A DNA stretch of 5,775 nucleotides, taken from assembly GCA_964371695.1 (NCBI GenBank), contig CAYJOG010000204.1:1-5775 (forward strand). The letters run 5' to 3'. Position 1 is the first letter of the stretch. Every line of letters starts with the position of its first letter. Positions 1-4,644 of the stretch are shown here, in pieces. The stretch comes from CAYJOG01 sp964371695 [NCBI: uncultured bacterium]. Its GTDB lineage: Bacteria > CAYJOG01. The position numbers and the translations under genes are program-made. The notes beneath the pieces are model-generated. The model saw nothing but the letters and a program-made list of their open reading frames with translations, was not told the DNA's origin and made no database searches.

Positions 1-1789
1 GTGTGCGGCCCTGCACCAGACGCATGGCCCGCTGAAACAACGGCCCCGCCCCGCTGATGCCGCTCACGCCCCCCAGGCTCTGGCCGCTCACGCGCCCCAC
101 CCACACCCCCACGGTGTAATCGGGCGTGAACCCCATGGCCCAGTTGTCGCGGTAATCGCTGCTGGTGCCCGTTTTGGCCGCCACGTTAAATGGAAAGGTG
201 AGCACGCTGCGGCGGCCAAAAGCTGGCTCGCGGGCCAGGTCGTCTTTGAGAATATCCGCCCCCCAGAATGCGGCGGTGGGGCCAATGACCCGCCGGGTGA
301 GCGGGGGCCGCAGCCACAGCCAGGGGCCGGCGGCCCGCCGCCAGCGCCGCACCCGCTTGAGGGGTTTGTGTTCGCCCTGCCGCCCCAGTGTGGCATAGGC
401 GGTGGTGAGATCCGCCAGTGTTACCTCGGCGTTGCCCAGGGTGATGCCCACGCCGTAATGATCGGGCGTCTTCTTCAGACCCAGCCCCAACTGGTTATAA
501 AAACCGTGCAGACGAGCGGGGCCAAGCTGACGGGTGAGGTCCACGGCGGCCACGTTCAGACTGGCCCCCAGGGCCGCCCGCGCCAGCACCGGGCCGTGAA
601 AAAGGCCGTCGTAATTGTGCGGCTCAAACCAGCCGCCCCCCGCTTGCAACGGCTGGGGATAACGGGTGGGAATGTCGGCGAGCAGCGAGGCGGGCGTGAA
701 GCCCCGCTCAAAAGCCAGGGCATAGGTGAAAGGCTTGAGCGTGCTGCCGGGCTGGCGGCGGCTGGCGGGCAGGTCCAGAGTTTCGCGCCGGGGCGCGTGG
801 GCCGCCTCGCCCACATAGGCCAGCACCTCGCCGGTGCGGGTGCGCACCACCATCAGGGCGGCGCGGGCGCGGCGGCGGGCGGCCAGGCTGTCCACCACCA
901 CACTGGCCTGGGCCGCCAGCAGGGTTTGCAGATTGGCGTCCAGCGTGGTTTCGATCACGCGGGCGCCCAGGGGGGCCTCTCTCAGCGCCTGGGCCACAAA
1001 CATGGGGGCGATGTCCGCAGGCGGCGCGGGGGAATACGCCGGCGGTGTATTCATCAGACGGCGGGTTTCGGATTTGGAGAGGCCCAGGCGGCCCTGGCTG
1101 GCCATGCCCCGCACCCAGCGGCGGCGGCGGGCCTCGGCCAGTTTTGGCCAGCGCAGGGGGTCCTTGCCCGGCGCGCTCACCAGCGACACCAGCAGGCTAA
1201 TCTGGGGCCGCGAGAGCCGCTGCACCCCGTGGCCAAAATAAGCCCGGCTGGCCATTTCCACCCCCATGGCGTGGGGCGCAAAGGGCAGGCGGTTGAGGTA
1301 AAGCGTCAATATTTCCGGCTTGCTCAGGTGGCGTTCCAGCCGCAGCGCCCAGGCGATTTCTCGCAGTTTTTGCCACCAGCGCCAGGGGCTTTTTTGCAGA
1401 CACAGCCGGGCCGCCTGCATGGAAATGGTGCTGCCGCCCTGCACAATGGCGCGGCGCTTCAGGTTCACCCACGCCGCCCGGCCCAGGGCGCGCAACGACA
1501 CCCCCCGGTGATGATAAAAACCCCGGTCCTCGCTCTCAATCAGCCAGTGGATGAGGGTGGGGTCTGCCTGCTTCAGACTCACCGGCTCCAGGCGCGGCTC
1601 ACCTTTGGGGGGAACCTCGCGCAACGTCACGCCCCAGCGGTCGGTCACCCGCACCACCGGCTGACGCCAGCCGGGCGAAAACCGGGACGGCAACGGCCAC
1701 AACAACCACAGGCTCAGGCCCAGGCAGAAGGCCCCGAAGATATAGAACATCCGGGCCAGATTTTTTTTCAGACGTGGTGTTGCCGCCAT
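1..1789 (-). CDS. pbpC: Penicillin-binding protein 1C (bifunctional peptidoglycan synthase), 3' end off window
   Basis: This is a class A PBP that polymerises glycan strands and cross-links peptides in the periplasm, anchored in the inner membrane. 596 codons are visible. After a basic N-terminus (RLKKN) a membrane segment spans about residues 14-32. The transglycosylase domain follows, with EDRGFYHHRG (likely catalytic E87), GGSTISMQ (118-125) and KPEILTLYLNRLPF (157-170). The transpeptidase domain has STLK (S349 nucleophile, K352), SLN (410-412) and KTGT (539-542), then RDNWAMGFTPDYTVGVWVGR, which is characteristic of PBP1C. The family is usually about 700-800 residues, so the C-terminal domain lies outside the window. 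The start is ATG 1789-1787, because an in-frame TGA lies just four codons upstream; no clear Shine-Dalgarno is visible. The next Met (residue 14) would cut into the membrane segment. All active-site motifs are intact, so it is probably functional. No alpha-2-macroglobulin gene, a common pbpC partner, lies upstream. Confidence 0.96.
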   Translation of the reverse strand, partial: MAATPRLKKNLARMFYIFGAFCLGLSLWLLWPLPSRFSPGWRQPVVRVTDRWGVTLREVPPKGEPRLEPVSLKQADPTLIHWLIESEDRGFYHHRGVSLRALGRAAWVNLKRRAIVQGGSTISMQAARLCLQKSPWRWWQKLREIAWALRLERHLSKPEILTLYLNRLPFAPHAMGVEMASRAYFGHGVQRLSRPQISLLVSLVSAPGKDPLRWPKLAEARRRRWVRGMASQGRLGLSKSETRRLMNTPPAYSPAPPADIAPMFVAQALREAPLGARVIETTLDANLQTLLAAQASVVVDSLAARRRARAALMVVRTRTGEVLAYVGEAAHAPRRETLDLPASRRQPGSTLKPFTYALAFERGFTPASLLADIPTRYPQPLQAGGGWFEPHNYDGLFHGPVLARAALGASLNVAAVDLTRQLGPARLHGFYNQLGLGLKKTPDHYGVGITLGNAEVTLADLTTAYATLGRQGEHKPLKRVRRWRRAAGPWLWLRPPLTRRVIGPTAAFWGADILKDDLAREPAFGRRSVLTFPFNVAAKTGTSSDYRDNWAMGFTPDYTVGVWVGRVSGQSLGGVSGISGAGPLFQRAMRLVQGRT

Positions 1790-1800
1790 GCGCTGGGGTC

Positions 1801-1918
1801 AGGCTACAGGGTGGGGGTAGGAACTGGATGTGGGGGGCTGGAAGTCGGCGTTTGGAAAAAGCAAGTAGCCCCCTACCCCCTCTCCCAGGCTGGGGAGAGG
1901 TTTGGGGTGAGGGGTCCA
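1801..1918 (-). repeat. Palindromic repeat element with C/T-rich tail, just upstream of pbpC
   Basis: Read on the minus strand, the element starts with CCCCTCACCCC. It then has a hairpin with arms CCTCTCCC (plus strand 1879-1886) and GGGAGAGG (1893-1900), followed by a tail containing CTTGCTTTTTCC and CCTACCCCCACCC. The hairpin is a diverged member of the family at 1963-2022, 3764-3812 and 4145-4207, but it lacks the small first stem. The tail resembles the sequence at 4208-4273, which follows another copy in the same relative orientation. The element therefore looks composite: palindrome plus tail. It fills the space where the pbpC promoter should be, and I see no convincing -35/-10 pair in it. 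The boundaries are by eye. Confidence 0.6.
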
Positions 1919-1927
1919 AAATGGACA

Positions 1928-1947
1928 AAAAATCCAAACAGATTTTT
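1928..1947. repeat. 7-bp AT-rich inverted repeat
   Basis: Arms AAAAATC (1928-1934) and GATTTTT (1941-1947) flank a six-base spacer. It sits between two oppositely oriented palindromic elements. On the plus strand the right arm ends in a T run, but the stem is too AT-rich for a convincing terminator. Confidence 0.4.
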
Positions 1948-1962
1948 GGGGTTTTGCTTCTT

Positions 1963-2022
1963 GTTTAACCCCTCACCCGGCCTACGGCCACCCTCTCCCC
2001 GTAAAGGGGAGAGGGAACGATG
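1963..2022 (+). repeat. Bipartite palindromic intergenic repeat, copy in spacer between pbpC and TPR gene
   Basis: After GTTTAACCCCTCACCC comes a small stem, GGCC (1979-1982) and GGCC (1986-1989) around TAC. Next is a perfect 10-bp stem, CCCTCTCCCC (1991-2000) and GGGGAGAGGG (2006-2015) around GTAAA, then AACGATGT. The same element, with only the small stem changed, occurs at 4145-4207 in the same orientation. A reverse-oriented core copy is at 3764-3812. Three copies in 2.3 kb show a dispersed repeat, probably numerous in this genome. It resembles REP-type or MITE-type intergenic repeats. No transposase is nearby, so how it spreads is unknown. Confidence 0.85.
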
Positions 2023-2024
2023 TT

Positions 2025-2040
2025 CGCTTATTGATAAGCG
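2025..2040. repeat. Small perfect hairpin
   Basis: CGCTTA (2025-2030) and TAAGCG (2035-2040) form a 6-bp perfect stem around TTGA. It directly follows the palindromic repeat ending at 2022. It has no T run, so it is not an intrinsic terminator. Its function is unknown. Confidence 0.5.
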
Positions 2041-2100
2041 TTGGTGACCACGGATATTCCGCTTGTGGCCCTTGGTGACACGGGCATCTTTTGGTAGCGC
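2041..2100. repeat. Degenerate tandem duplication of about 30 bases
   Basis: Two units start with TTGGTGAC at 2041 and 2072. They continue similarly (CACGG..AT versus ACGGG.AT, both ending in GC.C). Inside the first unit is a short inverted repeat, CGGA and TCCG around TAT. This is non-coding spacer downstream of the TPR gene, of unknown role. The two units differ at many positions, so the duplication is old or partly coincidental. Confidence 0.4.
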
Positions 2101-2106
2101 GAGTAG

Positions 2107-2128
2107 CCACAGGTGTCCCCACCTGTGG
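2107..2128. repeat. Perfect 9-bp hairpin downstream of TPR gene
   Basis: CCACAGGTG (2107-2115) and CACCTGTGG (2120-2128) are perfect inverse complements around TCCC. It lies about 65 bases beyond the stop of the minus-strand TPR gene. As RNA it would be a stable stem-loop, but no T run follows on either strand. It could protect an mRNA 3' end or be another dispersed repeat. Confidence 0.6.
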
Positions 2129-2129
2129 T

Positions 2130-2156
2130 CCTGCCTGCGTTCATATAAAAGGCAGG
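2130..2156. repeat. 7-bp inverted repeat downstream of TPR gene
   Basis: CCTGCCT (2130-2136) and AGGCAGG (2150-2156) flank a 13-base loop. It is only one base from the hairpin ending at 2128. For minus-strand transcripts leaving the TPR gene this stem comes first and the 9-bp stem second. The pair may form the gene's 3' structure, but neither has a U tract. Confidence 0.45.
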
Positions 2157-2192
2157 CGGGACGCCCCACCAAAAACCCCACAACAGACGTTA

Positions 2193-3320
2193 TCAATCAG
2201 GGTTAAGACTTATGGCCTTTTCAAACTTCTCCAAGGCTTCATTCAAGAGTCGCTGGCGCTCGTTTTCGTCCTCGGTGATTCCGGCCAGAGCGGATAGCGC
2301 AAGACTCCAGTTGCGCCAAGCGGCGCGGGCATTCGGTTTGAGCGTCACCGCCTGTTGATATTTTTCAAAGGCTTCATTAAGCAGGCGTTTTTTATCTGTC
2401 AGGTCTTCCGTGGCCTGCGCCAATTCACACAACGCAATACCCCAGTTATCCCAAGCTAGATCGTAATCCGGCTTGAGCGTCACCGCCTCTTCATATTTTT
2501 TACAGGCCTCAAGAAACAGGCGTTTTTTATCTGTCGGGTCTTCCGTGGCCTGCGCCAGACCAGCCAGTGTATTTCCCCAGTTGTACCAAGCCGTGTGGAA
2601 GTCTGGCTGGATTTTCACCGCCTGTTGATATTTTTCAAAGGCTTCATTAAGCAGGCGTTTTTTATCTGTCGGGTTTTCTGTGGCCCGTGCCAGATCATCC
2701 AGCGCCACACCCCAGTTGCACCAAGCGTCGCTGGCATCCGGTTGGAGCGTCACCGCCTGTTCATATTTTTTACACGCCTCAACAAACAGGCGCTTTTTTT
2801 CTGCCACGTCTTCCGTGGCCTGCGCCAGATCAACCAGCGCATTACCCCAGTTGTACCAAGCGTCGCTGTCATCCGGTTTGAGCGTCACCGCCCGTTCATA
2901 TTTTTCACCGGCCTCAACAAACAGACGCTTTTTTTCTGCCACGTCTTCCGTGGCCTGCGCCAAATCAAACAGCGCGTTGCCTTCCTCATAAATTTTTGCT
3001 GCTCCCAGAAGCTTCTGATTTTCTTCCTGCCCCACAGCCATTGACGCCACTTCGGCGGGTCGCGTTGAAAGCGCGAAGGCCAGTAGTGGTGTGGCTAATT
3101 CCCTTGCCTTCTCCAAACCATCTTTTCCGGCATATTTTTTCCCTTTTGGCCAATAGGTTCTTTGCTTTCCAAACTTAAGGCCTTTCTGTGTTCTAAAACT
3201 GCTCAGGACAGCAGAAGAAAGCAGGCACAATTCATTTTGGGGGCGACATGCGCTTTCCAGGCGCTGGGCTTCATTCAGCGTGGGGCCAACCAGTTCATCT
3301 GATGACAGCCGCCTTGCCAG
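2193..3320 (-). CDS. TPR-repeat half of a frameshifted cyclase-TPR protein
   Basis: This is the downstream portion of a split signalling gene. The visible frame begins with the end of a cyclase domain: VGPTLNEAQRLESA holds the transition-state Asn and Arg. After a linker come six helical repeats of 45 residues with the consensus AWYNWGNAL.DLAQATED...KKRL..EA..KYEQAVTLKPD. The Trp of each complete repeat recurs exactly every 45 residues; the last repeat is diverged and the first is incomplete. These are TPR-like protein-interaction repeats with about 11 extra residues beyond the usual 34. The frame is open back to a TGA at 3354-3356 and contains no ATG or GTG before residue 64 of the remaining open frame. 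The only early start is a TTG at 3230 without a Shine-Dalgarno. Independent translation is therefore doubtful. The end is certain (TGA 2195-2193). Base composition is less GC-rich than in pbpC or the hydrolase. Confidence 0.8.
   Translation of the reverse strand: MARRLSSDELVGPTLNEAQRLESACRPQNELCLLSSAVLSSFRTQKGLKFGKQRTYWPKGKKYAGKDGLEKARELATPLLAFALSTRPAEVASMAVGQEENQKLLGAAKIYEEGNALFDLAQATEDVAEKKRLFVEAGEKYERAVTLKPDDSDAWYNWGNALVDLAQATEDVAEKKRLFVEACKKYEQAVTLQPDASDAWCNWGVALDDLARATENPTDKKRLLNEAFEKYQQAVKIQPDFHTAWYNWGNTLAGLAQATEDPTDKKRLFLEACKKYEEAVTLKPDYDLAWDNWGIALCELAQATEDLTDKKRLLNEAFEKYQQAVTLKPNARAAWRNWSLALSALAGITEDENERQRLLNEALEKFEKAISLNPD
2226..3000 (-). repeat. Tandem 135-base coding repeats (45-residue TPR units)
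   Basis: The same plus-strand landmark (CAGGCG/CAGACG) recurs at 2382, 2517, 2652, 2787 and 2922, an exact 135-base spacing. A diverged sixth unit lies near 2247. Within this array, units 270 bases apart are the most alike: 2345-2400 is identical to 2615-2670 over 56 bases. The units alternate between two protein types, KKRLF.EAC.KYE and KKRLLNEAFEKYQQ. This implies duplication of a two-unit block. The array could change length by slippage or recombination. Confidence 0.9.
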
Positions 3321-3667
3321 CCATAGTGAAGGCCCATGCGCAGCCAGAGGGTGTCATGTATATCCGTGTTTTTTAGATGGTTTTCTCGCCATGGCCGCCA
3401 TTTCTCCTGCACGACGGCGGCAAAAGCCACGGCGTTGGGCGCGGCTTTTGCTCCCCCGCTGAAACTCACCATGTAACCATCCCCTGTGAAGTTTTCCACC
3501 ACCCCGGAATAGATTTTCGCCATTTCCGTCGCCAGCTCCTTGAGATGAAGCACCGCCTCGCAGGTCAGGTCGGCTTCCAGCGTCCACGCGGTGGTGGAGC
3601 CTTGCATGTCCATGAAAAGAACCGCGATGCCGTCTATCTCTTCATGGGGTGCGCAATCCTGCTCCAC
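3275..3667 (-). CDS. Class III adenylate/guanylate cyclase domain, N-terminal half before frameshift
   Basis: This class III nucleotidyl cyclase domain would make a cyclic nucleotide in the cytoplasm. The two metal-binding Asp are visible: D20 in VLFMDMQGST and D63 in NFTGDGYMVSF. LRMGLHYG (109-116) is the strand before the second half of the active site. The frame then reads about 14 unrelated residues to a stop at 3275, so the Asn/Arg transition-state pair is missing. That pair is found in the adjacent frame (3320 onward), so this is a truncated product. The start is GTG 3667, because an in-frame TGA lies five codons upstream. A weak GAGAAG sits eight bases before it. The position that selects purine is N59, where adenylate cyclases usually have Lys and guanylate cyclases Glu, so the substrate cannot be assigned. 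Alone this fragment should be inactive. Confidence 0.82.
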   Translation of the reverse strand: MEQDCAPHEEIDGIAVLFMDMQGSTTAWTLEADLTCEAVLHLKELATEMAKIYSGVVENFTGDGYMVSFSGGAKAAPNAVAFAAVVQEKWRPWRENHLKNTDIHDTLWLRMGLHYGWQGGCHQMNWLAPR

Positions 3668-3724
3668 CGTGTCATCTTCTCACAATCGGCGGCTTTAACC
3701 CAGCCGTTTTCCCGCCCGGCCCAA

Positions 3725-3751
3725 GCAAAAAATCGGCTCGCGTCAGCGCCG
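3725..3751 (-). terminator. Terminator-like stem plus T run upstream of the cyclase gene
   Basis: On the minus strand, a GC-rich stem (plus strand C3734 to G3751, six pairs with a two-base bulge around a GTCA loop) is followed by A and six T (3732-3727). It lies about 60 bases before the cyclase GTG. It could stop read-through from the VanZ unit, or act as a leader attenuator of the cyclase gene. The stem is short, so this is tentative. Confidence 0.4.
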
Positions 3752-3763
3752 GGGTCACTTTAT

Positions 3764-3812
3764 TACCCTCTCCCCTTTACGGGGAGAGGGTGGCCGCAGG
3801 CCGGGTAATGGG
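3764..3812 (-). repeat. Bipartite palindromic intergenic repeat, reverse-oriented copy
   Basis: The large stem has arms CCCTCTCCCC (3766-3775) and GGGGAGAGGG (3781-3790). The small stem is GGCC (3792-3795) and GGCC (3799-3802) around GCA. Read on the minus strand, the order and sequence match the copies at 1963 and 4145, except that the left arm is CCCATTACCC. The large-stem sequence and five-base loop are identical in all three. Confidence 0.85.
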
Positions 3813-3834
3813 CGCGGGAGGTCTTTTGGGGATG

Positions 3835-3856
3835 CGGCAGCATGTTGATGCTGCCG
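3835..3856. repeat. Perfect 9-bp hairpin
   Basis: CGGCAGCAT (3835-3843) and ATGCTGCCG (3848-3856) form a perfect stem around GTTG. It lies in the non-coding spacer upstream of the cyclase. No T run follows. It is unrelated in sequence to the CCCTCTCCCC family. Confidence 0.55.
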
Positions 3857-3867
3857 GGCGCGCCCAG

Positions 3868-3910
3868 CGGCGCGGCAGCGCCGAGGGTTAACAAATAGCA
3901 AAAAACCCAA
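3868..3910 (-). repeat. Small GC stem with flank resembling the dispersed repeat
   Basis: CGGCGC (3868-3873) and GCGCCG (3878-3883) pair around GGCA. The 14-base core GGCGCGGCAGCGCC (3869-3882) recurs exactly at 4121-4134. The following GAGGGTTAACAA and CAAAAAACCC resemble the reverse complement of the sequence that precedes the repeats at 1963 and 4145. This may be the remains of a further, partial copy in minus orientation. Confidence 0.4.
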
Positions 3911-3931
3911 TTCTGTACTGAACCAAAAAAA

Positions 3932-3988
3932 GGGCCGCAGGCCCCACCTTGAACCCTCCTTTGGGGGGTTTGGGGGGAGGTTGGATGG
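3932..3988 (+). repeat. Divergent member of the bipartite palindrome family
   Basis: The small stem is GGGCC (3932-3936) and GGCCC (3940-3944) around GCA. The larger stem, AACCCTCC (3952-3959) and GGGGGGTT (3963-3970), has one wobble pair around TTT. A G-rich stretch ending in GGTTGGATGG follows. The two-stem layout is that of the copies at 1963, 3764 and 4145, but the stem sequences differ. Confidence 0.5.
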
Positions 3989-4057
3989 CCCGCCACGCTG
4001 ATTTCGGCAAACACCCTGGCAGACTGGGCGCAGGACAGAAGGTATTGGATTTGCCTC

Positions 4058-4116
4058 AACCCCCCATCCCCTGGCCGCTTAGCGGCTGCCCCCTTCCCCT
4101 TGGGGAAGGGGGATGG
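4058..4116. repeat. Three-stem palindromic repeat
   Basis: Outer arms CCATCCCC (4064-4071) and GGGGATGG (4109-4116) enclose two hairpins. The first is GCCGC (4074-4078) and GCGGC (4082-4086) around TTA. The second is a perfect 11-bp stem, CCCCCTTCCCC (4089-4099) and GGGGAAGGGGG (4102-4112) around TT. The outer arm GGGGATGG overlaps the 11-bp stem, so the pairings are alternatives. The small-stem plus large C/G-stem plan matches the other repeats of the window. Confidence 0.65.
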
Positions 4117-4118
4117 CG

Positions 4119-4144
4119 GGGGCGCGGCAGCGCCCCGGTTTTTT
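4119..4144 (+). terminator. Terminator-like hairpin with T6 run on the plus strand
   Basis: GGGGCGC (4119-4125) and GCGCCCC (4130-4136) form a 7-bp stem around GGCA, followed by GG and six T (4139-4144). This is a good intrinsic terminator shape for plus-strand transcription, yet no plus-strand gene precedes it. It may be part of the repeat cluster, or limit antisense transcription into the 3' end of the VanZ gene. Confidence 0.4.
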
Positions 4145-4207
4145 GTTTAACCCCTCACCCGGCGCTCCGCGCCACCCTCTCCCCGTAAAGGGGAGAGGGA
4201 ACGATGT
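4145..4207 (+). repeat. Bipartite palindromic intergenic repeat, copy downstream of the VanZ-like gene
   Basis: The sequence is nearly identical to 1963-2022 in the same orientation. It has GTTTAACCCCTCACCC, the small stem GGCGC (4161-4165) and GCGCC (4169-4173) around TCC, the 10-bp stem (4175-4184 with 4190-4199) around GTAAA, then AACGATGT. Only the small stem differs from the 1963 copy, and both of its arms change together so that pairing is kept. Confidence 0.85.
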
Positions 4208-4273
4208 GGCTCTTTCTTTTTCCAGCCGCAACTTCCTGTTTCTTGCTTTCCAGCCCCGACCTACCCCCACCCC
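4208..4273 (+). repeat. C/T-rich tail following the palindromic repeat
   Basis: This stretch (CTTTCTTTTTCCAGCC ... TTGCTTTCCAGCCCC ... CCTACCCCCACCC) resembles the tail of the element at 1801-1918, in the same position relative to its palindrome. If it is part of a mobile repeat, the repeat overlaps the last codons and stop (TAG 4263-4261) of the VanZ-like gene. The match is loose and was found by eye. Confidence 0.4.
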
Positions 4274-4644
4274 TTGCTCCGCCACCAGCCCCGCAGCCTT
4301 GGAACCCTCTCCCACAGCAGCACCGGCAGCAGGTTCACCGTCAGGTCCAGCACCTGAAAACCCCGCGTGGGCACCCACAGTTGCACCACTTCACACAGGG
4401 CCGAAAAACCGGCGCTCAGCAACAGCCGGGGCGTGGCCGACAACCCCCCCCAGGCCAGGCGAAAAAACAGGTTCCACACCATGAAAACAATCAGGTGATT
4501 GCCCGCGTCAAACCACTCCCCCAGGGCGGGATAATATGCCTGCCGCAGATCGGCCACCGGTCGGGTGCAGACAAACAGAATCGCCGCGCCGCCCAGCACC
4601 GTGGCCAGGGCAAAAAAGCGGTGGCGAAGACGCGGGTTTTTCAC
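4261..4644 (-). CDS. VanZ-like family small membrane protein
   Basis: This 127-residue integral membrane protein has hydrophobic segments at about 10-27, 49-64, 72-90 and 100-112. It carries the VanZ family pattern: His50 in GNHLIVF, then E85, Q88, P92, R94, D100 and N104 in CEVVQLWVPTRG..VLDLTVN. The usual Gly after the Asn is replaced by LLP. VanZ-like proteins are widespread; VanZ itself gives low-level teicoplanin resistance, but most members have no known function and none should be assumed here. The start is GTG 4644-4642, overlapping the TGA of the upstream hydrolase (GTGA), so the two are probably translationally coupled. No strong Shine-Dalgarno is seen. The C-terminus (KGWG and stop) may come from an inserted repeat. 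Confidence 0.82.
   Translation of the reverse strand: MKNPRLRHRFFALATVLGGAAILFVCTRPVADLRQAYYPALGEWFDAGNHLIVFMVWNLFFRLAWGGLSATPRLLLSAGFSALCEVVQLWVPTRGFQVLDLTVNLLPVLLWERVPRLRGWWRSKGWG

Larger units (their letters stand above)
2193..3667 (-). pseudogene. Cyclase-TPR fusion gene interrupted by an apparent one-base deletion
   Basis: The cyclase frame (3667 to about 3320) and the TPR frame (about 3320 to 2193) are two parts of one gene. Adding one base after codon 116 (TATGG, at 3321-3325) makes HYG continue as LARRLSSDELVGPTLNEAQR. This restores a normal cyclase spacing of about ten residues to the G-P-T-x-N motif, with N132 and R136. The rebuilt protein is about 491 residues: cyclase at about 12-145, linker, then six TPR-like repeats. 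Fusion of class III cyclases with TPR domains is common in bacteria and suggests protein-regulated signalling. No slippery heptamer is seen at the junction, so programmed frameshifting is unlikely. A pseudogene or a sequencing error are the two main explanations. Confidence 0.78.

Noticed and set aside
368-2047. A 559-codon open frame on the plus strand
   Set aside because: It lies opposite pbpC, whose minus-strand frame has every PBP motif. The plus frame is low-complexity (Gly, Gln, His, Ala, Arg), as expected of the shadow of a GC-rich gene.
1873-2196. A 107-codon minus-strand frame in the spacer upstream of pbpC
   Set aside because: Much of it is translated palindromic repeat (LSPLRGEGGRRPGEG and similar), so it has no gene-like content.
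2595-3044. A repetitive plus-strand open frame
   Set aside because: Its repeats simply mirror the 135-base TPR array of the minus strand.
3310-3330. Programmed -1 ribosomal frameshifting joining cyclase and TPR frames
   Set aside because: No X-XXY-YYZ slippery heptamer is visible around TATGGCTGGC, and I see no clear stimulatory stem directly downstream. A one-base deletion is simpler.
1868-4207. CRISPR array
   Set aside because: The palindromic repeats are irregularly spaced, in both orientations and of differing sequence. There are no regular spacers and no cas genes.
3763-4378. Two minus-strand open frames of about 98 codons in the repeat-rich spacer
   Set aside because: They read through hairpins, carry repeat translations such as LPVKGRG or LPFTGRG, and one overlaps the VanZ-like gene.
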